DNA of 64,000 nt from DAIQRJ01 sp963708795 (GTDB lineage Bacteria > Actinomycetota > Actinomycetes > Propionibacteriales > DAIQRJ01). Position 1 is the first letter of the stretch. Every line of letters begins with the position of its first letter. The DNA lies in assembly GCA_963708795.1 (NCBI GenBank), contig CAVPUH010000008.1:230775-294774 (forward strand). The letters run 5' to 3'. Position numbers and translations under genes: made by a program. Below the pieces are notes generated by a model that was given only the letters and a program-made list of their open reading frames with translations, made no database searches and was not told where the DNA came from. Shown piece after piece: positions 33,998 through 42,810 of this stretch.

Positions 33998-35160
33998 GTC
34001 GTCACCGGCTCGGCTTCATCGGCCGGGTCGCTCGGCGCGGCCTGCCGGCCGTCCTCGTACGTTCGACGCGTCCGTTCCCGTTCCCGCCGGCGATGCCGCA
34101 GCACGTACGCGATGACGACCTTCGCCGCGGCGGCCACCGGCAGCGCGACCAGGGCGCCGACGATCCCGCCGAGACCGCCGCCGACGAGGACCGCGACGAA
34201 GACGGCCAGTGGCGAGAGGTTCACCGCCTGGGAGAAGATCCGCGGCGAGATCACGTAGTTCTCGAGCTGCTGGTACGCCAGGATCACGCCGAGGGTGACG
34301 AGTGCCGACTGCCAGCCGTTCGACAGCGCGATGGCCGTGCCGATCACCGCGGCGATCGTCGCGCCGACCTGAGGCACGGCGTCGAGCAACGCGACGATGA
34401 GGCCGATGACCGCCGAGTACGGGACGTGGAGCAGGGACAGCACGACCGTCGACACCACACCCGCGAGCAGGCACAGCGTCAACTGGCCGCTCACGTAGCC
34501 ACCGACCTTCTGCAACGCGGCCTCGACCACCAGCCCGCGCTCGCGGGTTCCGAGCATGTGGGCGAGCGAGGCTCGCAGCCGCGGGAGCGCGAGCATGAAG
34601 TAGATCGAGAGCGCGACCACCGTGAACGCGTTGAAGACGGCCGTACCCACGGCGCCGAGGACCGCCCCGAGTGACCCGACCGACGCGGCCAGGAGCTTGG
34701 GCAGTTCCTTCGCGAGGTCCTGGGCCCACCCCGAGATCGACGCGGTGTCGATGGTGATGCCCCAGCGGGTCAGCTGGTCGATGGACGAGTCCACGACGGA
34801 CGGGAGCACCTTGATGAGTTGCGTCGCCTGCTCGATCGCGGGCTGGAGCAGGATGTAGCCGACACCGGCGGTGAGCAGGAGGAAACCGAGCACGAGGATG
34901 GTGACCGCGAGGCCACGGCGGAGTCCGCGGCGCGTGAGCATCCGGATGAGAGGCTCGAACCCCACCGCGAGGAACAGTCCGAGGAAGAGCGACAGCAGGA
35001 TCCGGCGCACCTCGTAGGCCATGAACAGCCCACCGAGCACGAGGACGATGACGGCCGTGACCTTCGCGTAGTAGCTGGGTGGCGGCCAGCGCGGCGGGAT
35101 CCGCTCGTCGAGCGGCGTCGGGCCCCGCAACGACGGCAGGTCGCTCAGCGGGGAGGTCAC
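33994..35160 (-). CDS. AI-2E family transporter
   Basis: A 388-residue membrane protein of the AI-2E/PerM family with about eight helices. Two pairs are clear near the N-terminus (VTAVIVLVLGGLFMAYEVRR, LLSLFLGLFLAVGFEPLI), then a soluble loop rich in TQLIKVLPSVVDSSIDQL, and a C-terminal half containing YVSGQLTLCLLAGVVSTVVL, GLIVALLDAVPQVGATIAAV and LGGIVGALVALPVAAA. The family exports signals or acts as a sodium/proton antiporter; the substrate is not predictable. GTG 35160 is two bases after the stop of the EcsC gene; the Arg-rich tail (RHRRRERERTRR) is cytoplasmic. Confidence 0.88.
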   Translation of the reverse strand: MTSPLSDLPSLRGPTPLDERIPPRWPPPSYYAKVTAVIVLVLGGLFMAYEVRRILLSLFLGLFLAVGFEPLIRMLTRRGLRRGLAVTILVLGFLLLTAGVGYILLQPAIEQATQLIKVLPSVVDSSIDQLTRWGITIDTASISGWAQDLAKELPKLLAASVGSLGAVLGAVGTAVFNAFTVVALSIYFMLALPRLRASLAHMLGTRERGLVVEAALQKVGGYVSGQLTLCLLAGVVSTVVLSLLHVPYSAVIGLIVALLDAVPQVGATIAAVIGTAIALSNGWQSALVTLGVILAYQQLENYVISPRIFSQAVNLSPLAVFVAVLVGGGLGGIVGALVALPVAAAAKVVIAYVLRHRRRERERTRRTYEDGRQAAPSDPADEAEPVTT

Positions 35161-35163
35161 GGC

Positions 35164-35844
35164 TCAGTGCCCCGGTGCGGTGACGGTGACCCCCGTCATC
35201 GGAGGGAACTGCTCGCGGGCGATCCTGGCGATGCGCCGGATCAGGATGGCGTCCAGGCCGGCGCCGATCACGCCGCCGGCCAGCGGGACGCCGCGTCCCA
35301 GCCAGCTCAACGAGCGCTTGCCGAGCCCGGTGACGAGGCGGAACGCGACGCCCTTGTTGATGACCATGAGCATCGACGGCGGGAGCCCGGCGAGCACCTG
35401 GTGGGTCACCCGCGAACCGCCGCCGCCGAGTCCGACGTTGCGCAGGATGTCGGTGGCGTCCTCGCCGGAGAGGCAGACGAGGACCGCACTTCGCACCGCA
35501 TGGTCGTTCAGGTCGTAGCCCGAGGCAGCCGCGATCGACGCGGTCATCCGGGTCGCGATCACGTAGAAGCCGATGATGTTGGCCGGGATCGCGATCGGCA
35601 GGGTCACGAACCCGCCGAGCCCGGTCACGAAGCCTTCGGCACCGGCCATCGCGGTGTGCTTGCTCACGAGCCGGCCGACGATCTCGTCCCGGTCGCCGCC
35701 GCGAGTCGCCTCCCGCGCGGCGGCCTGCGTGGCGGACGGCAACTTTCCGTGACCGTCGATGCCTGCGGCGAGCAAGTGGTCGGCAAGGCCGCGGCTGAGC
35801 CGCTCGGTCCGGCTGTTCTGCTCGGGGGCATCGGGTGCAGTCAT
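35164..35844 (-). CDS. EcsC family protein
   Basis: A 226-residue EcsC-like protein: GFVTGLGGFVTLPIAIPANI, GFYVIATRMTASIAAASGYD, AVLVCLSGEDATDILRN and GKRSLSWLGRGVPLAGGVIGA are characteristic, with hydrophobic hairpins that probably contact the membrane. Its role is unknown; in firmicutes EcsC neighbours an ABC transporter. ATG 35844 is the start; it opens the operon with an AI-2E transporter, a peptidase and TesB, with spacings of a few bases or overlaps. Divergent from the Tat-exported protein gene by 103 bases. Confidence 0.87.
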   Translation of the reverse strand: MTAPDAPEQNSRTERLSRGLADHLLAAGIDGHGKLPSATQAAAREATRGGDRDEIVGRLVSKHTAMAGAEGFVTGLGGFVTLPIAIPANIIGFYVIATRMTASIAAASGYDLNDHAVRSAVLVCLSGEDATDILRNVGLGGGGSRVTHQVLAGLPPSMLMVINKGVAFRLVTGLGKRSLSWLGRGVPLAGGVIGAGLDAILIRRIARIAREQFPPMTGVTVTAPGH

Positions 35845-35947
35845 GGCGCGAGTATTCCATCCGGGTGCTGCCGGCCCCGCGCCCTCCGGCAGTCGCCGGG
35901 CCCTCGAGCCCTTCCCTTGCCGCCGCTTGCTTGGCAGAATCTTTCGG

Positions 35948-37582
35948 ATGGAACCCAATCGACGACAGTTCCTGGCTGGTTCTGCGGCGGTGGCAGCGGC
36001 GGGCGGACTGACCGCGCTCGCGGGCCCGGCCAACGCGAGTGACCAGAGCGCCGGCAGGCGTTCGGTCGCGGCTTCGGTGAGCTCGGCTACGGCGGCGTGC
36101 GTCACCGATCCGGCCGCTCCGAAACATCAGATGCGGGGAATGTGGATCGCGAGTGTCGTCAACATCGACTGGCCGTCGGCACCCGGACTGACAGCGGCCC
36201 AGCAGAAGGCCGAACTCGTGGCGCTCTACGACATGGCGGTGGCTCGCGGCATGAACACGGTCGTCCTGCAGGTGCGGCCCACCGCGGACGCGTTCTGGCC
36301 GTCGCCGTACGAGCCGTGGTCGAAGTACCTGACGGGGACGCAGGGCCAGAACCCGGGATACGACCCGCTGCGCTTCGCGGTCGCCCAGGCGCACGCGCGC
36401 AACCTGACGATCCACGGTTGGTTCAACCCGTACCGGGTCAGCATGGACGTCGATCGCAGCGCGCTCGCGCGCGACCCACCCGGCCCGTGTCCACCCCGAC
36501 TGGGTGCTCGCGTACGGCGGCAAGCTCTACTACAACCCCGGCATCCCCGAGGCGCGACGGTTCTGCGTCAAGGCGATCGTCGACGCGGTCGCGCACGCAC
36601 GACCTCGACGGGGTCCACTTCGACGACTACTTCTACCCGTACCCCGTGGCCGGCGAGGTGTTCGACGACGACGCCACGTTCGCGAAGTACGGAGCCGGGT
36701 TCGCCGACCAAGGCCGCCTGGCGGCGGCACAACATCGACCTGCTCGTCCGCGAGGTCGCCGCCGCGGTCCGTGCCCTGAAACCGCACGTGCAGTTCGGTG
36801 TGTCCCCGTTCGGCGTCTGGCGGAACAAGGCCACCGATCCGCTCGGGTCCGCGACGACCGCCGGTGTCCAGACCTACGACGACCTCGCCGCGGACACCCG
36901 CAAGTGGGTCCGCGAGGAGTGGCTCGACTACATCGCGCCGCAGGTCTACTGGGCCCGTGGCTTCCCCGCCGCCGACTACGACGTGATCGTGGCGTGGTGG
37001 GCGAGGCAGTTGCGCGAGTCCGGGTCGCGGGTCCGCCTCTACATCGGCCAGGCGACCTACAAGGTGGGCGCGTCCACCCAGTCGCCGGCCTGGAACAACG
37101 ACCCGGCGGAGTTGTCGAACCATCTGACCTACAACCGGGGATTCCCGGAGGTGTCGGGTGACCTCTGGTACAACGCCAGCTCGGTCGTCGCCGACCCACT
37201 CGGCTCGATGACGCTGGTGAAGTCGGCCCACTACGCCCATCCGGCGCTCGTGCCGACGATGACGTGGTTGGACGGATCGGCACCGAGCCGGGTCCGGCTC
37301 GTCGTCGCCTCGACTCGCGCCGGCCACGTGCGCCTGAGCTGGCTGGACGGACTCCCGGCCGCGCGTGGCTTCGCCGTCTACCGCTTCGACGGCCACGCCG
37401 CGCCCACCGAGTGCCAGCTCGCCGACGCGACCCGGCTGGTCGCGACGGTGCCCTCGAGGCCGGGCCGACGGCTTCATCGCTGGGACGACCCGACAGCCGA
37501 CCCCGCCGGCGCCTACACCTACGCGGTCAGCGCGTTCGACGTCCTGGGCAACGAGAGCCCGGTGGTGCTCGCTCGGCACTGA
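35948..37582 (+). pseudogene. Tat-exported family 10-like glycosyl hydrolase (DUF187/YngK type), three frame changes
   Basis: The N-terminus is a Tat signal (NRRQFLAGSAAVAAAGGLTA). The catalytic domain follows: MRGMWIASVVNIDWPSAPGL, VVLQVRPTADAFWPSPYEPW and HGWFNPYRVS. Near 36475 the frame changes to VHPDWVLAYGGKLYYNPGIP, near 36597 to HDLDGVHFDDYFYPYP, and near 36715 back to the first frame (WRRHNIDLLVREVAAAVRAL, VQFGVSPFGVWRNK, YIAPQVYWARGFPA, YIGQATYKVG). Three extra bases thus cancel, leaving one long open frame with a scrambled middle. Each junction is cured by removing one C or G. A C-terminal fibronectin-like domain ends the protein (about 544 residues). The family cleaves glycans in the envelope; substrate unknown. 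Confidence 0.82.
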
Positions 37583-37603
37583 GCCGGCGAGCCGGAGGCT
37601 CAG
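37579..37603. terminator. Hairpin containing both convergent stop codons
   Basis: CTGAGCC (37579-37585) and GGCTCAG (37597-37603) pair around an 11-base loop. The stop codons of the glycosyl hydrolase (37580-37582) and of the PAC2 gene (37600-37602, minus strand) are both inside the stem. Confidence 0.5.
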
Positions 37604-38511
37604 TCGCCGTCGGTGCGCTGGTCGCGCAGGAACTGCTCGACCTGCTCGGCCAGTTCGTCGACGCTCGGGAGCTCGACGTCGCGTACGGCCGGAAGAGCGG
37701 TGCTGCCGGCCGCTGCGGCGTACTGGTCGTACTGCTGCTCCAGCGCGCTCACCACGCCGGCCACCTCCGCCGACGCCGCCACCTCGGAGGCAATGGCGGC
37801 ACGTTCGGACTCCGCGAGTTCGGTCATCTCCCCGATGGGCAGCCGCAAACCCGTCGCGTCGGCCATGGCCTGCATCACGTGCAGCGCACCGTCGGCGAAC
37901 CGACTGGTCGCCAGGTAGTGCGGGACGTGCACCGCAAAGCCGATCGCGGCGTGGCCGGCCTCGCCGGCCCGGAACTCGAACAGGGCGTTCGCACTGGCCG
38001 GGACGTCCACGGCCTCGATCCAGGACGGGTTGGTCGTGGGCAGCAGGTCGGGATCGGTGGCGTGCGACGTCAATCCCACCGGCCGGGTGTGCGGCACTGC
38101 CATCGGGATGCCCTGGAAGCCGACGGCGAGGCGGACGCCGAACTGCTCGACGACCTCGATCAGGCCGGCGACGAAGGTGTTCCAGTACCGGTCGGGCTCC
38201 GGCCCGGTGAGGAGCAGGAACGGCTGCCCGTCGGCATCCACGACCCGGTGGATGACGATGGCGGGCTCGTCGTAGCTGGCCCAGTGGTCACGCTCGAAGT
38301 GCATCCGTGGGCGGCGCGCGCGGTAGTCGATGAGGCGATCCACGTCGAAGCGGACGACGACCTCGTGCTCGAAGACGTCGAGGATCTCGTCGGCGACCAT
38401 GTCACCGACCGAACCGGCATCGAGGAATCCGGCCAGCGCATGCAGCAGCACGGGATTCTCGTCGGGGCGCGGCGCACGCTCGACCTTGTACAACTCCTGC
38501 GGATCGACCAC
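37600..38511 (-). CDS. PAC2 family protein (proteasome assembly chaperone-like)
   Basis: A 303-residue PAC2 protein: LYKVERAPRPDENPVLLHAL, AGFLDAGSVGDMVADEIL, RRPRMHFERDHWASYDEPAI, LLLTGPEPDRYWNTFVAGL and GIPMAVPHTRPVGLTSHATD are typical of the actinobacterial branch. A C-terminal acidic coiled-coil (VDELAEQVEQFLRDQ) ends it. In archaea and eukaryotes homologues help assemble proteasomes; in actinobacteria the role is not settled. GTG 38511 follows a GGGGGAGGAG ribosome binding site, and starts at the conserved VVDPQELYKVE. Confidence 0.88.
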   Translation of the reverse strand: MVDPQELYKVERAPRPDENPVLLHALAGFLDAGSVGDMVADEILDVFEHEVVVRFDVDRLIDYRARRPRMHFERDHWASYDEPAIVIHRVVDADGQPFLLLTGPEPDRYWNTFVAGLIEVVEQFGVRLAVGFQGIPMAVPHTRPVGLTSHATDPDLLPTTNPSWIEAVDVPASANALFEFRAGEAGHAAIGFAVHVPHYLATSRFADGALHVMQAMADATGLRLPIGEMTELAESERAAIASEVAASAEVAGVVSALEQQYDQYAAAAGSTALPAVRDVELPSVDELAEQVEQFLRDQRTDGD

Positions 38512-38678
38512 GGCTGTGCTCCTCCCCCGGGCCCCTGCGGGGTCCGACGCGTTGACCTGGAAGGTTCGACGGTACCCGTCGCTCCTCGAGCGGTTGACGG
38601 CCGTTCGGCCGGCACCCGTTGTGTGTCGGGCGTGGAACGTCTGACCGTGCCCGCGCATTCCGCGGGGGTCATCGGGCG

Positions 38679-39038
38679 TCAGTGGCGGCGTGCGACCGCC
38701 TCGTCGAGGCGGTCGAGCTTCGCGGTCATCTCGCCCGTGTACCCGCTGCGGATGTCGGCCTTCAGGACGAGTCCGACCCGCGGATAGTGCGCTGCCACGA
38801 CATCGACGGCCGACTTGACGGCCGCCATCACCTCGACCCACTCGCCTTCGATGTTGGTGAACATCGCGTTCGTCTCACACGGCAGGCCGGAGGCCCGAAG
38901 TGCGGTCACCGCGGCGGCCACCGCATCGGCCACGCCGGCGCCGTCGACGCCGAGGTCACCTTCGGTGCCATCGACACCTCGGAGGTCGGAGCCGGGACGT
39001 AGCGGCCCGGAAGGGGAAATCGAGAGCGCGACGATCAT
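38679..39038 (-). CDS. Thiamine-binding protein (UPF0045/DUF77, MTH1187-like)
   Basis: A 119-residue protein of the MTH1187/YkoF superfamily: MIVALSISPSGPLRPG, LPCETNAMFTNIEGEWVEVM, AVKSAVDVVAAHYPRVGLVL, KADIRSGYTGEMTAKL. TNAMFTNIEGEWDEV-type blocks define UPF0045, whose members bind thiamine or hydroxymethylpyrimidine. ATG 39038 opens directly in the first strand. It has no transporter next to it. Divergent from nei2 across a repeat-rich spacer. Confidence 0.87.
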   Translation of the reverse strand: MIVALSISPSGPLRPGSDLRGVDGTEGDLGVDGAGVADAVAAAVTALRASGLPCETNAMFTNIEGEWVEVMAAVKSAVDVVAAHYPRVGLVLKADIRSGYTGEMTAKLDRLDEAVARRH

Positions 39039-39120
39039 GCGTCCGAGGCTCCCACGTGCCCCGATCACGGCACCCACCGGCCAGCCGAGTGGTAGGCGCG
39101 CACTCCGGGCGTCATGGCAG

Positions 39121-39142
39121 GCTGGGCGTCCCGACGCCCAGC
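39121..39142. promoter_or_regulatory. Perfect 10-base inverted repeat in the spacer upstream of nei2
   Basis: GCTGGGCGTC and GACGCCCAGC are exact complements with a two-base centre CC, a 22-base near-palindrome. With so short a loop an operator is likelier than a terminator. It lies between the divergent thiamine-binding protein and nei2 starts, 87 bases before the nei2 start. Confidence 0.45.
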
Positions 39143-39148
39143 CAGCCC

Positions 39149-39197
39149 CTCGATTGCCAACCAGCCGTCCGATCGTCACCGCTCGATTGCCAGCCAG
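39149..39197. repeat. Two direct copies of CTCGATTGCCARCCAG before nei2
   Basis: CTCGATTGCCAACCAG (39149-39164) and CTCGATTGCCAGCCAG (39182-39197) differ at one base and are 33 bases apart, three helical turns. The second copy runs into the AGGAGG ribosome binding site of nei2. Confidence 0.55.
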
Positions 39198-39207
39198 GAG
39201 GTCACCC

Positions 39208-40032
39208 GTGCCCGAGGGTCACACGCTGCACCGGTTGGCCAACGCCCTCGGAGACGCCTTCGCCGGTCACCAGGTCGAGGTGTCGAGCCCGCAGGGCAGA
39301 TTCGACCTCGGCGCCGCCCGTGTCTCGGGGCGGCTGGTCACGGCGTCGACCGCGCACGGCAAGCACCTGTTCGTCGAGTTCGACCACGACCTCACCTGGC
39401 ACGTCCACCTCGGTCTGATCGGGAAGTTCGACGTCGCGCCCCGCTCGGCGGTCATCGGAGCCGACGAGCCGCGTGGCCAGGTCCGTGCCCGGATCGCCGA
39501 CACCGAGTTCATCGGGGACCTCCGCGGCCCGGCTGCCTGCGACGTCCTGGAGACGCACGAGGTCGACGCGATCATCGCGCGGTTGGGACCGGATCCGCTG
39601 CGCGAGGACGGCGATCCGGCCACGGCCTGGCAGCGGATCCATCGCAGTGCGAAGCCGATCGGCGCGCTGCTGATGGACCAGACCGTGCTCTCCGGCATCG
39701 GCAACGTCTACCGCGCCGAGGTGCTGTTCCGGCAGCGGCTCAACCCGTACCGGCCGGGGAACAAGCTGAAGAAGGCCAGCTGGCAGGCGATCTGGAACGA
39801 TCTGCGGTTGCTGATGCCCATCGGCGTCGCCACCGGAAGGATCGACACCGTGCACGCCGACCACACGCCCGAGGCGATGCAGCGCGACCCGAGGATCGAC
39901 GACCACGGGGGCGAGGTGTACGTCTACCGGCGCAACGGAATGGCCTGCTACGTCTGCGGATCACGCGTTCGCACCGAGCTACTCGAGGGGCGCAATCTCT
40001 TCTGGTGCGGCCGCTGCCAGCGCCGGGGCTGA
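39208..40032 (+). CDS. nei2: Endonuclease VIII-like DNA glycosylase (Fpg/Nei family, Nei2)
   Basis: A 274-residue Fpg/Nei glycosylase. The mature N-terminus is PEGHTLHRL, where Pro is the catalytic amine and Glu the second active residue; HGKHLFVEF holds the catalytic lysine; GIGNVYRAEVLFRQRLNPYR is the helix-two-turn-helix; the zinc finger is CYVCGSRVRTELLEGRNLFW followed by CGRCQ. PEGHT rather than MPELPE marks the actinobacterial Nei2 branch, which removes oxidised pyrimidines. GTG 39208 has a perfect AGGAGG ribosome binding site eight bases upstream. Repeats upstream may regulate it. Confidence 0.92.
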   Translation: MPEGHTLHRLANALGDAFAGHQVEVSSPQGRFDLGAARVSGRLVTASTAHGKHLFVEFDHDLTWHVHLGLIGKFDVAPRSAVIGADEPRGQVRARIADTEFIGDLRGPAACDVLETHEVDAIIARLGPDPLREDGDPATAWQRIHRSAKPIGALLMDQTVLSGIGNVYRAEVLFRQRLNPYRPGNKLKKASWQAIWNDLRLLMPIGVATGRIDTVHADHTPEAMQRDPRIDDHGGEVYVYRRNGMACYVCGSRVRTELLEGRNLFWCGRCQRRG

Positions 40033-40052
40033 CGCCGCCGCGACGGATTTCC

Positions 40053-40877
40053 TCAGTCGAACTGCCAGGACCGCTTGGACAGTCCGTGCCAGAACCCGTC
40101 GATCACGCTGTGATGGCCACTCGCGCTGCCGCTCCGCCGATCGCCCAGGGCGGCGCCCAACGACACGAACAGCGGTGCGAAGTGTTCGGTACGGGGGTGC
40201 GCGATCGTCGCGGCCGGGGCCTTGTTCTCGAAGTCCAGCAACGCGTCGACGTCGAGCCGGGCCACCGCTTCGTCCACCCAGTGGTCGAATTCCGATGACC
40301 ACGACTGCGGCTGCCCGTCGGCCTCGACGACCATGCCGTTGAGGTTGTGGGTGGCGAATCCGCTGCCCACGATCAGCACGCCCTGCTCACGCAGCGGAGC
40401 GAGTCGGGCACCGAGGTCGTAGAGGCCCGCCGGGTCGAGGGTGGGCATCGAGATCTGGAGCGTCGGGATGTCGGCGGCCGGGTACATCTCGACGAGGGGG
40501 ACGTACGCGCCGTGGTCCAGCCCGCGTTCCGGGGCGTCGACCGTGTGGGTGACGTCGCCCAGCAGCCCGCGGATCGAGGCCGCCAGGGCGGGCGCGCCGG
40601 GTGCCGGGTACGTCACCTCGTAGTAGTGCTGCGGGAATCCCCAGAAGTCGTAGGTCAACGGCACGGTGTCCGTGGCCCCGATCGCCAGCGGGGCGGACTC
40701 CCAGTGCGCCGACACCATCAGGATCGACGTCGGTGCCGGCAGGTCCGCCGACCAGTTCGAGAGCTGCCGCGTCCACACGGCATCGTCGGCCAGCGGGGGT
40801 GCACCGTGCCCGAGGTACAGCACGGGCATGGTCGGGGTCGCCGGGGTGGATTCGGCACTGTCGTTCGTGTCGGTCAT
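40053..40877 (-). CDS. Extradiol ring-cleavage dioxygenase, DODA type (LigB superfamily)
   Basis: A 274-residue class III extradiol dioxygenase of the DODA/YgiD group. Candidate metal ligands are in YLGHGAPPLADD, MVSAHWESAPL and FATHNLNG; TYDFWGFPQHYYEVTYPAPG and GLDHGAYVPLVEMYP are family signatures. YgiD in E. coli opens L-DOPA; in unrelated bacteria the substrate is unknown. ATG 40877 has GAGGAG upstream. It lies 53 bases downstream of the RbsD/FucU gene on the same strand, so the two may be cotranscribed. Confidence 0.9.
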   Translation of the reverse strand: MTDTNDSAESTPATPTMPVLYLGHGAPPLADDAVWTRQLSNWSADLPAPTSILMVSAHWESAPLAIGATDTVPLTYDFWGFPQHYYEVTYPAPGAPALAASIRGLLGDVTHTVDAPERGLDHGAYVPLVEMYPAADIPTLQISMPTLDPAGLYDLGARLAPLREQGVLIVGSGFATHNLNGMVVEADGQPQSWSSEFDHWVDEAVARLDVDALLDFENKAPAATIAHPRTEHFAPLFVSLGAALGDRRSGSASGHHSVIDGFWHGLSKRSWQFD

Positions 40878-40930
40878 GTCGGCACTCCTCGGTCGCTGAG
40901 GGGACGAGCCTAACAGAGGTAGTGCAACAT

Positions 40931-41368
40931 TCAACGATCTTCGGCGGCCACGTCCACCACACCCAGCGTCACCAGGATGTTCGCGTAGGTCCGCACATCG
41001 CCGGTCTGCACGACGAGTGCCAGGTCCGGACCCTTCGCGGCGTCGTAGAAGGCGAAGCGGTCGAGGTCGACCCGCGGTGTCCCCGTCGGCAGGATCGACG
41101 CGAACTCACCGAAGATCTCCGGGGTCGGCAGTTCGACCGGCGGCACCATCACGGCCACGGACTCGATCGCGACCGCGTCGACCAGGAGCTCGAGGACCTC
41201 GGTCACGGTGACCGTGCCGGGCGCCAGGTTGAGCGGCACCGTCACTGCGTTGGGGCCGGCCGCTGTCGACGCCGGATAGTGACCGTCGGCCAGGAGGACG
41301 GTCGAGCCGTGCCCCGCCGAGGCCAGCGCGGCCAGGATGTCGGGATGCGTGAGCCGGTAGCGCAGCAC
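40931..41368 (-). CDS. RbsD/FucU family sugar mutarotase
   Basis: A 145-residue RbsD/FucU protein: LTHPDILAALASAGHGSTVL with the catalytic His of GHG, LADGHYPASTA, and a C-terminal YANILVTLGVV. Length favours FucU (L-fucose mutarotase) over RbsD (D-ribopyranase, about 139 residues), but the two cannot be separated with confidence. It equilibrates anomers before a kinase or isomerase, none of which is adjacent. GTG 41368 follows CGAGGAGACACC. The long open frame upstream is non-coding. Confidence 0.87.
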   Translation of the reverse strand: MLRYRLTHPDILAALASAGHGSTVLLADGHYPASTAAGPNAVTVPLNLAPGTVTVTEVLELLVDAVAIESVAVMVPPVELPTPEIFGEFASILPTGTPRVDLDRFAFYDAAKGPDLALVVQTGDVRTYANILVTLGVVDVAAEDR

Positions 41369-41834
41369 GGTGTCTCCTCGTGAACGGCAGCGAACGGGCA
41401 TGGACGCCCTGGTCGGATCCGACCTGTACCCAGCCTGCCAGGCACTCGTCGAGCGGGCAGCACCCCGATAGCGACGATGGCCGCAGTCGTGCCGAGAAGC
41501 CACCACACGTGGGTTCGTCACGTCGCCCAACGACGACTTCCGGCATCTGACCGGCCCCGCGCTCGAACGGCAGAACCCCGCGGTTCCGGCAGCTCCGACC
41601 TGCGGGCTTCTGCACTCTCGACGGTTGACCCCCGTCGATGCGGCTTTTACCACCAGATCGCCGATATGCGAGGTGCAACACGCCGTACCAGAAGGACAAT
41701 CCTGCCCCAATGCTTTACACCAAACGACTGCCATGCAATCCTTTCGACGATTTTGTAACCCTGAGCACTGATTGACGTCACTGCGTGCAACTACTTGAGG
41801 TGCCAGGGCCACCGTGCTGCCCAGGAGTCCGTCC
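41369..41834. promoter_or_regulatory. Divergent 466-base spacer with inverted repeat and AT-richer stretch
   Basis: No convincing gene is present. An exact inverted repeat TCGACGG/CCGTCGA lies at 41618-41624 and 41632-41638, and its loop begins with TTGACC, a good -35 hexamer for the rightward gene. The segment from about 41640 to 41780 is visibly richer in A and T than anything around it (for example TTTACACC, CGATTTTGTAACC). These are reasonable signs of a promoter region for the secreted peptidase-like gene at 41835. Confidence 0.4.
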
Positions 41835-42810
41835 ATGCCCGTTGCCTCGAGTGCCCGTGCGTGGGTCGCGGATCGACCCCGGCCGTTCCGTTGGCTGCTG
41901 GTCGGCGCGATGTCCGCCGCTCTGGTCGTGCTCTCGGCTGCCCCGGCCGGCGCGGTGGCCAAACCCGGCATCCCCACCGGGTTGCCGAAGACGGCCGAGG
42001 CGCTCAGCTCCTATGTCCCGCCGGTCAGCTGCGAACCTCGCATCCTGCCGGGCACGTCGGCCCTCGCCGCGCTGCTGAAGGCGACCTACCCCACGACGTC
42101 CTACGGCATGAACCGCACCTGCGGCGAGGGATCGGGGCGCGCCAGCGAACACACCGACGGACGCGCTGTCGACTGGATGACCTCGGCGCGCACCGCGACC
42201 GGGAGGGCGCGCGCGCAGGCCCTGATCAGCTGGCTCTTCGCCACCGACAAGAACCATGTGACGTTTGCGAACGCACGGCGGCTCGGCGTCATGTACGTCA
42301 TCTGGAACAACAAGATCTGGGGCGCCTACTCCACGACCGAGGGGTGGCGGCCGTACAACAACTGTGCGGTGACCCCGCAGGCATCGCTGGACGCGGCGTG
42401 CCACCGCAACCACGTGCACATCTCCCTCAGCTGGGAGGGCGCCATGAAGAAGACCAGCTTCTGGACGAAGAAGGTCGCGGCCCACGAGTACGGGCCGTGC
42501 CGTGCGCGCGACATGAACTGGGCCGGTCGCTACGTCCGGCGCCTGTCACCCTGCCCGAGCTACCCCGCCGTGGCCGCCCCGCCAGGATCGAGCACCGATC
42601 ATGAAGAACCTCGTGCGCTACGGCGGCATCACCCTGACGAGCGGCGACGTCGGCCCGGCGGTGACGGCGGTCCAGGCCGCGCTCGAAGCGTCGAGAACGG
42701 TCGGTGTCTACGGTCCGAAGACCTAGGCCGCGGTCCGGAAGTTCAAGGCGAAGCAGACATCCGGCGTCGCACCCAACGGCACTGTCGGCGCCGGCACCTG
42801 GCGGAACTGA
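41835..42810 (+). pseudogene. Secreted LAS-type peptidase-like protein with peptidoglycan-binding domain, broken
   Basis: A signal peptide ends near residue 41 (SAALVVLSAAPAGAVA). The domain that follows has HTDGRAVDWM (H106, D113), GVMYVIWNNKIWGAYSTTEG and NHVHISLSWEGAM (H193/H195): the His-Asp-His pattern of zinc LAS/M15-like peptidases and of the actinobacterial ARB-07466-like family. After Pro-rich sequence the frame changes near 42597 (one extra G in ACCGATCATG) to a peptidoglycan-binding domain (VRYGGITLTSGDVGPAVTAV, VYGPKT), which is cut by TAG at 42724-42726 before AAVRKFKAKQTSG and a TGA at 42810. Start ATG 41835 has AGGAG eight bases upstream. Without the tail domain a 260-residue truncated protein could still be made. 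Confidence 0.7.
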
